NCBI RefSeq assembly: GCF_010093815.1
Contig: NW_022985566.1
Coordinates: 726,007 to 790,006 of the forward strand
Length of the DNA: 64,000 nucleotides
Direction: 5' to 3'
Source of the DNA: Pseudovirgaria hyperparasitica
Taxonomy: Eukaryota > Ascomycota > Dothideomycetes > Acrospermales > Acrospermaceae
This document shows, piece by piece, positions 47,761 through 59,130 of the stretch (position 1 is its first letter; the number at the start of each line of letters is the position of its first letter). A program made the translations under genes and the position numbers. The notes beneath the pieces were generated by a model that searched no databases, was not told the DNA's origin, and was given only the letters and a program-made list of their open reading frames with translations.

Positions 47761-49778
47761 TTAGTCGACCTCCTCGACGGTAGGACCATCATCGCCACCG
47801 CCAGGAGCGCCACCAGCACCGGCACCAGGGAATCCACCACCGGGCATACCACCACCAGGCATACCACCGGGCATACCACCCTCACCACCAGCGCCGTAGA
47901 ACTTCATCATGATAGGGTTGGCAACACCTTCAAGCTCCTTCTGCTGGGACTCGTACTCGTCCTTGGTAGCTTGCTGATTGTCGTCAAGCCACTGGACAGT
48001 CTTGTCGATCTCAGCCTTAAGTTTCTCCTTATCACCAGCTTCAAGCTTCTCATCGACCTTGGAGTCAGAGAGGGTATTCCTCAAACTGTATGCGTAAGAC
48101 TCGAGGGCGTTCTTCGCAGAAATGCGGGAAGCTTCAGCCTCATCTTCAGCTTTGTACTTCTCGGCCTCGGCCAACATCCTCTCGATGTCCTCCTTGGATA
48201 GACGACCCTTGTCATTGGTGATGACGATCTTATTAGTCTTGCCGGTACCCTTTTCGAGAGCAGAGACGTTCATGATACCGTTGGCATCAACGTCAAACGT
48301 AACCTCGATTTGGGGTACACCACGGGGGGCAGGCGGAATGCCAGAGAGTTCGAACTTTCCAAGGAGATTGTTATCCTTCGTGCGGGCACGCTCACCTTCA
48401 TAGACTTGGATAAGCACGCCAGGCTGGTTATCGGAGAAGGTAGAGAACACTTCGGATTTCTTCGTTGGGATGGTCGTGTTGCGCTTGATCAGAGCAGTCA
48501 TCACTCCTCCGGCGGTTTCGATACCAACGGAAAGAGGAGCAACGTCGAGCAACAAAATCTCATTAGTTGACTTGGAAGAGGTGTCACCGGAGAGGATAGC
48601 AGCTTGTACAGCGGCACCGTAGGCAACGGCTTCGTCGGGGTTGATGGACTTATTTGGCTCCTTGCCGTTGAAGAAATCGGACACCATCTTCTGAACCTTG
48701 GGGATACGAGTAGAGCCACCGACGAGAACAATTTCGTGGACGGAGGACTTGTCAATCTTCGCGTCGCGGAGGACACGCTCGACTGGCTCCATGGTGGACC
48801 GGAAAAGATCCTGGCACAGCTCTTCAAAGCGGGCACGAGTTATAGACGTGTAGAAGTCAATGCCCTCGAACAGCGAATCGATTTCAATTGAGGTCTGAGC
48901 TGATGAGGAGAGGGTACGCTTAGCACGCTCGCAGGCGGTGCGAAGTCGTCGAAGGGCGCGCGCATTGGAAGTTAGATCCTTCTTGTGCTTTCGCTGTATT
49001 GTGAATTAGCGACCTGACCTAAATCAATGGTTGCGGGGTTGCTTACCTTGAAATCGGCAACGAAGTGGTTTACAAGTCTGTTGTCAAAGTCCTCACCACC
49101 TAAGTGAGTATCGCCAGCGGTAGACTTGACCTCGAAAATTCCCTCCTCAATGCTAAGCAGTGACACATCGAAGGTGCCACCACCTAGGTCAAAAATGAGG
49201 ACATTTCGTTCTCCGGTCTGTTTCTTATCAAGACCGTAGGCGATGGCGGCTGCGGTGGGCTCGTTGATGATACGGAGGACGTTCAGTCCTGAGATGAGTC
49301 CGGCATCCTTGGTAGCTTGACGTTGAGAATCGTTGAAGTAAGCTGGAACTGTAACAACAGCGTTGTTGACGGTACAACCCAGGTAAGATTCAGCGGTTTC
49401 GCGCATCTTGGTAAGAATCATCGACGAGATTTCCTCGGGGGTGAATGTCTTCTCCTCGCCCTTGAACTCGACACCGATGACTGGCTTGCCACCTTTATCG
49501 AGGACCTTGAAGGGAAAATGCTTCATGTCGGCCTGAACCTCAGGGTCGGCAAACTTGCGTCCGATAAGACGCTTGGCGTCAAAGACTGTGTTTGAAGGGT
49601 TCATAGCGACTTGATTCTTGGCAGAGTCACCAATCAGACGCTCGGTATCTGTGAAGGCGACGAAGGACGGGGTTGTTCTGTTTCCCTGATCGTTGGCGAT
49701 GATCTCAATGCGGTCATCTCTGAAGATGCCTACGCAAGAGTAGGTTGTTCCCAAATCAATACCGATCGCGGGAGCCAT
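47761..49778 (-). CDS. HSP70: Cytosolic Hsp70 chaperone, Ssa type (654 aa)
   Basis: ATP-dependent chaperone for folding, translocation and stress protection. Two exons fit: 49778-49047 and 48993-47761, with a 53-base intron (GTAAGC...CAG). Hsp70 signatures are intact: [11 protein letters not shown] at 7-17, [14 protein letters not shown], and [14 protein letters not shown]. The substrate domain is full length, and the C-terminus has the [10 protein letters not shown]-type run ending GPTVEEVD. The EEVD end binds TPR co-chaperones and marks a cytosolic/nuclear form. There is no signal or mitochondrial presequence. The intron after the segment ending FVADFK is unusual for strictly heat-induced genes, so constitutive (cognate) expression is plausible but not shown. 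Confidence 0.96.
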
Positions 49779-52563
49779 GATGTGCAGATGTTATGAGATG
49801 TATGAAAAGGTCGGATGGGGTATCAAAGACGCAACGTGTATATTTGATATAGTCCCTCGTATGGCTGGCAAGAGGCAGAAATTTGGGGAGATTGGAAGTG
49901 TGGAAGCAAGTGTGGTGGTGGCAGGTGGGCGTCGTGGATTTTGTATGAATTTTTGAACGGACACAGAACATGCTGGAAGCTGATCGAAACCTCAACAACC
50001 CACCAGACTTGTCCAGAATGTACCCCCAGCAACGCTGCCATGCTACCTTGTTCGCCACGGACTAACATTCACATACTAGGTAGCTTCTACACACTTTCAG
50101 AACCCTCGGAGTCATACATACTTTTCAATCAGACGGCAACCAGCCCAGTCAAACCAGAAAATGCATTCTTTCAGGCGCTGTCGTGGATGCCATTCTGTCC
50201 CCGCGCTTAACCCTTTTCAGCGTTGTCGAAAAGAAAATTCCTAGTGGGGCTCTTGACATCATGCCCAGATAGATGTCAGCCTGACTGGAGCCTGACTGGC
50301 GCCTGAGCCCGTCTGAGCCTGACCCAGAGCCAGGCATCAATTAAATAAGCGACTGGAAGCTTCGCGTTGCAGCTGGGCGCGTGATTAACAGCGGAGATTG
50401 ATGTCGCCAAACGTGCACTGGTCAAGAAATGAACACTTAGGAAATTTCTGCGACTGTCGCCGTCATTCTGACTAACGACGCAGATCAAAATCACCGCCTC
50501 TGAGAGCTGTGAATCATCGTCAAATCAACAAATCACTTCTAGGTCGAACGCTGTTCATGTAGACTGAGTCAGACTGCATGTGATAGTCTTACTTGCTGTC
50601 TCTTCTACGCAGTGCTAAGAACGTTGCTATGCTTCACAAGGTTGTGGCTTCTCGAGCGAAAATGTTTCCATATCTTCATTCTGAAGACTATAAGCAAACA
50701 TGCCTAGATCAGTATTAATGGCACTGGAAGCCTCGATCTCTAGTGAACATCAATTTAGACATGAAACGACTGCCAAGCATATCGCAGACGACACACTCAC
50801 AATCTTCACGGACACTCTATCAACGGGACAGGCACATCTATAGACAATAGGTGCAACCAGTCATGTACTTTGGAAAGAAAAGTAGAACGCCACGGTCCAA
50901 TCATTTGCCCGTGGCGCCAAATGAAGTCCACTTGATGACACAGCTATCATCGCTTCGTCTCGTTGCGTGTGTCGCATTCCTCGCGTAGGCACGTAAATCG
51001 CCAAAGTGTCATACAAAGTACGAAGTGATTATCGCTGGAAACCAGTCAGGACTGCACACAAAGTAAGGCTGATGAATCGGATGAGTTTTCCGCCGTTGAA
51101 CTTTAACCACTCTTCTATGGCGCGCCCTCTTGAACGCTCACTTCCAGTGCAGAGGTCATCTTTGCACTCTTTTGTAGGCCAGATTAAAATGATAGCCATA
51201 GTAATAAGATAGAGCTCTGCTTTGCAACGATTGGAAGTTCAAACTGATTGGTGTAGACCACATACTGATACACAATCTGAAGTATACCCTCTCATCTGAT
51301 AGCATGACATGTACTGTCATGTGTAAAGTAATAGGCATGGTCAGGCATGTCTATTGCCTAGGATGAAATATAGATTTTGTCGAATATTGAGGAACAGGAA
51401 CATCTCCTCGCGACGCGCTAGAGACTACTAGCTTTATCGTCGGGGTTTATAATACATAATGATTATCATGATGATCTCGTTTTTTGTAGAGCTGAGCTGG
51501 CCCGTTTGAATAGGAGAAGGAATCCGTTGAGGTAGAGATGTCAGGAGTCGGGCTAAGAGCTCACACTTTGGTGAAAGATGGAAGCGCGAGACTGAGGAAT
51601 AGCACATACACCGACCGAACGGTCCCTGAGTGTGGTTCAGAAAGCGTTTTGGTGCTATGGATGATAAGTATCTCAAGGTCCAGCTCGGCACGTTGAGGAA
51701 GAGAGGCTATAACAACGGATTTGGATCATAATTTATAGCAACTTCTCACGGTGACGAGTGACGTGAGCGTAACGTGGGTAGCACTCACTTTCGGTAGACG
51801 CGCTTTACATCAGACCCATTGTACATGCTAGACTCTCGTCCGGCACAAGGTAAGGTGGTGATTCGTCGGGTTTGCTAGGCATGATAGGATCAGTCCATTC
51901 ACGAAATGAGTCCAGACGTGTCATGCAGGTGGTCACGATACGTCAATTATGGCCGTGATCAGATACCCTTGATATCTTTGGGGGCGCGATCAGGAGGAGA
52001 TGAGGTAATTCCAGACAAATGCGCATCTCAATGAGTTGAAATAAATACATGGCGGAGAACCAGTCGGGGGACTTGAAGGAAGTAATGCCAAATTGACGGT
52101 CATGCAGCGGCAGAAGCTGACATATGCACCTTACAATCGTCCGCGGGCTTCTTTGTGGTCTATCCCGCGCTAGACTTCGCGCTTCCGACTTGGCCAACCA
52201 ATAAGACGTCCGCGTGCCTGGATTAGGCTAGGTAAGATCGCTCTTCTCTCGCGTTTTCCTGCGTCCTTCCTCCCTTTCAGAATTCACTCGTCAATCTGCC
52301 ATTTCACGACCACGCACCCGCACAAAGATCATGTATTGCGCTCTCTTCCCACTCTGACGCCCTGCTTAATCCTTTCGCTCTCTCTTAGTCGGTGCTGTGT
52401 GGTCTTTTTGGTCTCCTCCAACGCTCTGCCTCTGTGCTACAGTGCCTCACACTCCTTTGGAACCCTGTAGCGACCCAACCTCGACTACTCCACACCCATC
52501 TCCACCTTCCACTTACGACCACAAGGCTATTCACACTCTTAGCATCTGCCTGCGATACATACA
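49779..52563. other. Long intergenic stretch upstream of HSP70 (-) and the Uds1 gene (+)
   Basis: About 2.8 kb with no supported gene. A GAA-NN-TTC heat-shock-element core (gaaaattc, 50233-50240) lies about 455 bases upstream of the HSP70 ATG; one such match can occur by chance. An imperfect tandem of gcctgactgg-type units lies at about 50277-50335. A pyrimidine-rich leader (52240-52560) precedes the Uds1 start. Confidence 0.4.
50277..50335. repeat. Imperfect short tandem repeat (GCCTGACTGG-like)
   Basis: Five or so degenerate copies of a ~10-12 base unit (agcctgactggagcctgact followed by gcgcctgagcccg and gagcctgaccc). It is non-coding, upstream of HSP70. Confidence 0.55.
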
Positions 52564-55024
52564 ATGGACACCAGTGGTCTGCGTGACCCTTTCGCCATTC
52601 AAGGAGCCTCAAGTGAGCCTAAAGGCCTCGGCGTCTCCATGTCTCCCTCTTCCAACTACGGTCTTACTTCTCCCGAGATCGATGGCTCCGGATTCCAAGC
52701 TCTCGATCCTCGCTTGACATATTCGTCGTTCGCTCCCCCCACCAACGTCATGATCAACGACGTGAAGAATGGCCTCGGGGATGCCACGAGTGCAGCCCAA
52801 AGAGAGAGAGCACGCAGCTCTGCGCTGTTAAACGTCAATGATCCTGTTTCACTGCATCTACTGGTAGAGACAGCGATGGGCGACAGTCAAGATTACGAAA
52901 TCTTATCCTATGAGGAAGTGGATACCATAAAGACAGAACTACGAGACCTCCAGCCGCGCATCGAGGCTACATCGAGGAAACTAGCCATGGAATCTAAAGT
53001 TCGCGATGCTGCACAGTCTCTCGGTCGCCTGCACAAAAAGCAAGATGCAATTCAGAGCTCTCCTAAGCGCAACAGAAGAAGTATGAGCAATCGGTCAAGC
53101 ACCAGCGGTGTAAAGTCAAATAGCGAGTGGAAGGGCGATAGTGAATTGGCTACCAGTATCAAAAAGTGCGACAATCTTTCTCAGGAACTTTGGCATCTTG
53201 AGTCAAGATGCCGCCTACTACAGACCCAACTTCTGAAGCACACTGCCGGCATCCTGCAAATGACACACGCTGGGCCAACCAAGAAGGAGGCTATGCGATC
53301 TCCCGCGGTAGGGACGGCAAACAATGGCAGACCAGATAGCCCACAGAGCATCTATAACTATGACACGTCGCGGAAGAAGAACTCCAATCAGTTCGAGGAC
53401 ACATTCGACGAACGTAGCCTGTATCGATCACCCGAAAATCTGGATCACCTCATGCTTGCTTTGAAGAATGGAACTCATCACACCCACATTGACGAATTCA
53501 ACGACGGATTGGCGAGTAATCAGGCGCTCGTATCTGTAGAACAGCGGCTGGAGGATCTAAACAACCGTATGCGAGACCTTATCGTGAAAGCAAATCCAGA
53601 TCGGAACAAGGACTATGCGTCCGTCCCAACAAGATCTGTCGAGCTGCAACTAGACTACCTCGACAAGGCTCTGGGTCATATTGGCGCTGAGAACAATGAA
53701 CTTCAGAAACGATCGAGGCACTCGCAAAGTGAAGTCGAAGGTAGACTTGAAGAAGCGAACAATCAACTGTGCAGTGTCATAAACAATCTACGTTCTACTG
53801 ATCTCGACCCCTACCCACCTCCACCCAGAATATCAGGACGCAACATGCAAGAACAAATAACCTACTTACAAGAGGCTCTATTTGCTCTAGAACAGGCTAC
53901 CATGAGCTCGCAATCTGGCCTCGGGCATGACGCTGCGCAGTACGAGGCAACACTGTCTGGTCTATGGTCAATAATCCTCGCTGGTGAAGAAGAGGCACGG
54001 CAAAGGAAGCGACAAAGACGACAGAACATTGCGGCAAACCCAGGCGGTTTTGAGCGGGAAGAAGATCTGTCTCCTGACGAGGACGGTAATACTGACGAAG
54101 CGTTCACGCTACAAGCCTTTTCGGCAAAGGTCCAGTGGCTTTATAGTCGAGCCTCGAATCTCAAGGAGCAGCAAAGTATACTCCGCCGACAGATTCGGCA
54201 GCAACGCGAACTCAATAACAAGACTGATGCGCAGACTGAGGAAAACACAGGCCAGCTCCACGCTCGTATCGAAGACCTCGAATCCGAACTTACTCACATG
54301 CGTGACGACTCGCGAATAGAAGCATCCGAAATGCAAGCCAGTCTTCATGAGGCTTCAGAACGTATCGAGCAGTTGTCTGCTGACCTTCGTCAAGCTACCG
54401 ACGACCGAGAGGCGAAAGACATGGAACTTCGTGATCTCGAGGGTGAGGTAGTGCGATTACAGACTGAAGTCACCATCGCTAGGGCAGACCTCGACGGCGC
54501 TTACGGAACTCGTGCTCAACGCGCAGCCGAAGTTGCCTCAAATCCTGAAATCAAGCGCGAGCTTGAGGAACTCAAGCAGAACGAGCGTGTGCTAAAAGAG
54601 GAACTCAAGGGCATGGCGGCCGAATACGAGGCCTTAACTCGCGACAGCATTCAGAATGAAAAGGACCGCGATGGCCTCGAAGCTCTTATCGACTCGCTGA
54701 GAAACGAGAAAGAGAGGTTGGAGCTCGATCTGAGTGACGAAAGGGTGCGATGGCTAGGCGCGCGCAGCCCAGGTGCTGGACCGACAGGGATCGAAATGAC
54801 TAGTGTGAGGATGATGAGAGAAGACTTCAAGAAGATGATGAGGGAGAAGACTACGGAGGCTTTGAAAGCCTTGCGTGTAAGTTCATCCCCCGAAGCCACG
54901 TTCACCGCTAATCATTTGTCAGGCCGAACAAGAAGAACGACGAAAACTAGAAGCGCTCGTGCGCCAACTACGAAAGGGCTCAGAACCTCCTAAATCAGGT
55001 CTCAGTCACAGCATGACCGCCTAA
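52564..55024 (+). CDS. Uds1-domain (up-regulated during septation) coiled-coil protein (804 aa)
   Basis: Two exons fit: 52564-54876 and 54923-55024, with a 46-base intron (GTAAGT...CAG) that replaces an out-of-frame tail by AEQEERRKLEALVRQLRKG. Residues ~90-240 match the Uds1 domain: NDPVSLHLLVETAMGDSQDY, LSYEEVDTIKTELRDL, then LSQELWHLESRCRLLQTQLL. The region from about 480 to the end is heptad-rich coiled coil (ARIEDLESELTHM, ERIEQLSADLRQ). The N-terminus and residues 240-320 are Ser/Pro-rich. The family takes its name from septation-linked expression. A structural role at septa or hyphal tips is likely but not demonstrable here. The fully open frame up to the last intron makes the model firm. 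Confidence 0.87.
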
Positions 55025-57156
55025 TAACAATTTAACCTTACACAAGTACCCGGCCTTGAGACTTTCGCCACGATCTATACTGCAAAGTATAGCACAAAAC
55101 TTTTATGCATGCATGCTGTTCAGCGATGGTGTTTTGGATAGCCGCGGTTGACTCAGCCACTTTCATTATTACCTTCCTGTACCTACTTTTTCAATTTAAG
55201 GGGGCATATATCAATAACACATACAAGGGTACATCATTGTCCACACCATAGTGGAATTAGCCTGCCATCTAATCAATCAATTCTTATGCTCTAGCGACCC
55301 GGCGTTCGCACCGGTAACTATTGAGGAACTGTTCCTTCCCGCCTGGCTACGTCCGCGATAGTAATTGATTTATCTACAAGTACGGTCACTAAGTGCCTCC
55401 TCCACTACGCAAACAAGAACGATCTAACGAAAGCCAAATCAAAAATGTTTATATCCATGGATTTCATAGCCTCAGCCTCGTCCACGCCGAGTGGCATCAT
55501 GCATCATGCCCTCGGCTTTTCACATAGCAATATTTGATGGTTACTCGATGCACAGCTACGCACAGCAATACTAGATACCGGGAACTGAGTGGCAGGCATC
55601 TTGAAATTTTTTAGGCTTCTCGCAGTCTACGAGTCGTTCATCTGGGTGCTCTCTACCTAGTATAACAACCAGTAAGTGGTACTGCACATCTAGTGTTAGT
55701 GCCAAGTCTCGATAATCGCGATTTTAGAGTAAAATCGTGTCTCTCTCCGTACAACTATAAGTCTGCTGACTGCGCGCAGGTCACTTTATCACATATTCTC
55801 AACATTCAAATGACAATTGTGTTTGCTACATTGGCAATACTCCTGCGCGAGTGTACCCGAGGTATCTTACGGGCAGCTACACAGTGGTATTACAATCAAA
55901 CTTCATTCGCGTGTGTTAGACTGCTAGCCTTGCTGAGTGATTTAATGGCCTCCACTGAAATTGCCGACCGACTTCCTAATATGGTATACTAGAACTACCC
56001 TCAGCAGTGCTCTTTTCCAATTGAACCGTCACGTACCCCGTTGAGGATGACCAGAAGACAATAATGCCTGTGTCCAGATGTGAAGCATTTAATTGGTCCG
56101 GGGTCGTAGGTATGGTTATCCTTGCAATTTTCACAATAGTGGTGGAGAAGTGGACGTGAAGGTCGGAGTTGAGGCAGGTAAGACAGTGATATGAGTACCA
56201 ACAGCCCGATCTAGATCTTTGGCGACAGTCTAAGCAGGATACAGAGGATGACAGATTAGATAGTCAGGAATGGGTGAAGCGAGCGGAGGTGCCATGAGCT
56301 AGACTTGCTCTTACACACAAGTGAGAATGTTCAAATTATTTGGTGAGATGTATTATGCCTGAATTCTTTCCATCAGAGGCGCGCTCAACTTGTCCATAAC
56401 ACAACAAGATTCTGCATTCACTATTCTTAGGAACAGCACAAACTCTATGTGTTCCTAAGTGGATATGAGAACGTATCTCTAGCCATATATAGTTTCGGGA
56501 ATTTCGAATTCTTTCAGTCACTGTCACTACTGCCCCCGTGGTATAGAGACATCAACGATGGATAAAAAAGCGCAGTTTGTTACGGCTTTCTCGATTCCCC
56601 GAAGGTCGCAAGTTCGACCCGCGCGATATATGAGTTTTGTTTTGCAAATTTTCTCGGCTGACCTCCATTTTTCAGATCAATTGGTTTTGACTGTGGCTGA
56701 ACTAGCCCATTTGTGCTGTGTATTCATTCGTCTCCAGCTTGTTACGATCGGTTCCACATGAACAAGAAGATACGAATCTCTACACCTGTCTTTCTCTGAT
56801 TCAGCTACGCAGCGACGCGTGAAACATACAGGCTAATCACTTGTTTTGGGTGTGGTAGGCTTTTAGCACTACGAGCACAAGGCGCTCAGGCTTGTGATAT
56901 CTCAACCCCTGTCTGAATCCCTTGGTTCGTCAGAAACAGCCAGCCACATATATTGACGACTGTGAAGCTTTTGAACTATGTGTTGAGCTCTGGTATTGAA
57001 GGTGTTCATGGTCGTCAGGATGATTGGGCAGCTAATATGCCACAAGATCACGTTGATGACAGGGCCTATGACTTGTCCCCTCCATATCTATATTTTCCAT
57101 CGTCATACTATTCAAGTCACATATATGTACGCCGTTGTTCTTTATAATCTACCATT
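55025..57156. other. Intergenic stretch with a small perfect hairpin, no gene seen
   Basis: About 2.1 kb of short frames only. An inverted repeat with perfect 10-base arms (cttaggaaca at 56426-56435 and its complement at 56450-56459) and a 14-base loop is the only distinct structure. The segment gtcgcaagttcgaccc near 56607 looks like a T-arm but has no partner sequences. Confidence 0.4.
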
Positions 57157-58490
57157 ATGGCCACCCCTCAACCTAATCTGCATAAGCGACAAAAAGTAGA
57201 CGTTACCTCACTACAAGGAAACAAGATAGCTTCCGATATAGGAGAGAGTGATTCGAAGAAGCTACGTGCTAGAAGATTCGATACAATCTACAAGAACTGG
57301 AACCTCACAGAAGAGAAATTGCAGAGCCACTTCGCAGAAGATGACGCATGCCAATCTTCACATGGTACGCTCCTCAAACAAGTCAGAGACTGGCCGCAGA
57401 GATTTTTAGAGAAAATCGCCACGCTCTCTGGCAAGATCAGTGATATCTCCACGGCTAAGGCTTTACTATGTCAGGAGAGGGCGATGCGACGTGTCTACGA
57501 ACAAGCGAATGGACTATCCCAGTATGGTCGCTACAATGAGATAGGCTTTAAAACCTTAGAAGTTGAGCAAGTTTTGCTCAAATTGAAAAGAGCAGAAGCA
57601 ATCGTTGCCGGAAATGATGGCCGGATGTGTTCAAACGACCCATGTGAAAATAAAGCTGCCCAACGGCCTTCAATCGTCCAATCGCCCGCGTTGCACGTTC
57701 GCGATAGCCCGAGATCGAAAGATATTGTAAGGATCAATGAGATACCGAGTCTAGGTTCTCCGGGTCTACAAGAGACGCCAACGGCGCAAAACAACCCTAC
57801 GAGCTTCTCGACTGCATATAACCCACAACAGTCCTTTGCTTTCAGCTCAGCATCAGCCTTGTTCCCTTCAGTACTACAATCATCAACGGATATTTCCAGC
57901 TTTCACAGTACTGGAGATAGCCGCTTCGAAGGGGAGGATGAGTTTTTGAGCATGGTCGACTTTGACGGCAATGCAAATCATCACATATATGACTCACAGG
58001 GTTGGCAGAGTGATACGCGTGGGTTCAAGCCGGTGCCGCAGTCTCAGAAAAACATGCTAGCCCTCCCTTCCCCCATTCGAACGACGACCCCAGGGCTTAA
58101 CGCCAAGACCGGTCACCAACGAACGATGACCTACACGCCAACCTCGCAGCTACCAATTTAGAAGATTCTACTGATGACACAGCGATCAACAGGGTTTCGG
58201 CCGTAGAGCTCGCTCAGCATGCTATCGGGAATTCGTTCTTTCGGTCTACATCAATGGCGAAGCGCAAACTTGAATCGATGCGCGATATGTTTGAGGATGG
58301 CGACTGTGACTTAACTGCAGACATGGACGCGTCAGAAATGCGTTCCATGATCGAATATTGTGCGGCAATCGAGAGCTACGAACGTGGAAAGGAGGATAAC
58401 AGGCCACGTTTGGTAAAACAGGCGAAGTCGCAAATGGCGAAACTTTGGCTTCGTGAGAGGTTGAGACTGGAACACGGGGTTGAGATGTGA
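57157..58490 (+). CDS. Unrecognised nuclear-type protein; coding frame changes near 58.1 kb (intron or frameshift)
   Basis: From ATG 57157 a frame runs to TAG 58159-58161 (334 aa). It starts MATPQPNLHKRQKVD, has a basic N-terminus, a helical part (residues ~45-150) and a Ser/Pro-rich part. From about 58100 a second frame, offset by -1, reads as good protein (HANLAATNLEDSTDD, AVELAQHAIGNSFFRSTS, MAKRKLESMRDMFEDGDCD) to TGA 58488-58490. Joining the two suggests one protein of over 400 residues. A phase-compatible intron could run from GTGGGT near 58020 to an AG at about 58107 or 58149. A one-base indel would also explain it. I do not recognise the family; DNA-related function is only hinted at by the basic stretch. 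Confidence 0.55.
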
Positions 58491-59130
58491 GGTGTCGCGG
58501 GATAATAAACGGCCTGATTACTGGGCCAGCTCACATTACAGAAGGATTGATGATTGACGATATACACGAGGGTGTGCGGTCTCTGGGTTATATGCACGAA
58601 AGACTTCTTTATTGGCCACACGTTCTGCGGTTTACCCCTAGACTGTTGCTTGCACACGAACAATTTTCTTGAAAGAGTCCATGAAACGGTCTTTGAGCCC
58701 CATATAGAATTCTCCCAATACATCTATTTTATTGTTCAGTGCATTCTTGCCTGTGGTTATCAATATACTATGTTGGCATATCGATTTGCGTAAACTAAGA
58801 ATTAAATCGCAGCACTGACTTGTACGTTGATGAGCTTTCTAGTTCATAGTGTACAATCTTGAGCCTAGGCTAGATTCATAATGTAAAGGCGAAGGAAATA
58901 TTACGCTGTGACTTCGACGATCCAATATACTATTGCACTGACGAGAAAGCTCCAAGGTCGTTGAACGGCCTCGGTAGCGGAGAAACTTAACCCCGCAGCT
59001 ATCTCTATGACCAAACCCTGGAAGCTCTAGGCAAGCTATGCAGAGCCATCAAGTCAGGAGCCTTATCAACGTTGTCATCATTTAGGAAGAGCTGTCGCCA
59101 CTTTCAAGCTCTTCCACGACATTCGCCGCT
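58491..59130. other. Intergenic stretch upstream of the V-ATPase a-subunit gene
   Basis: About 640 bases with only short, featureless frames. The last part should contain the promoter and 5' UTR of the V-ATPase gene. Confidence 0.4.

Noticed and set aside
47722-48201. 159-codon plus-strand frame opposite HSP70
   Set aside because: Antisense to a strongly conserved Hsp70 exon. Its composition follows from the Gly-rich Hsp70 tail, and it shows no features of its own.
56590-56640. T-arm-like gtcgcaagttcgaccc, considered as a tRNA
   Set aside because: No A-box, no pairing acceptor stem, and the T stem has mismatches.
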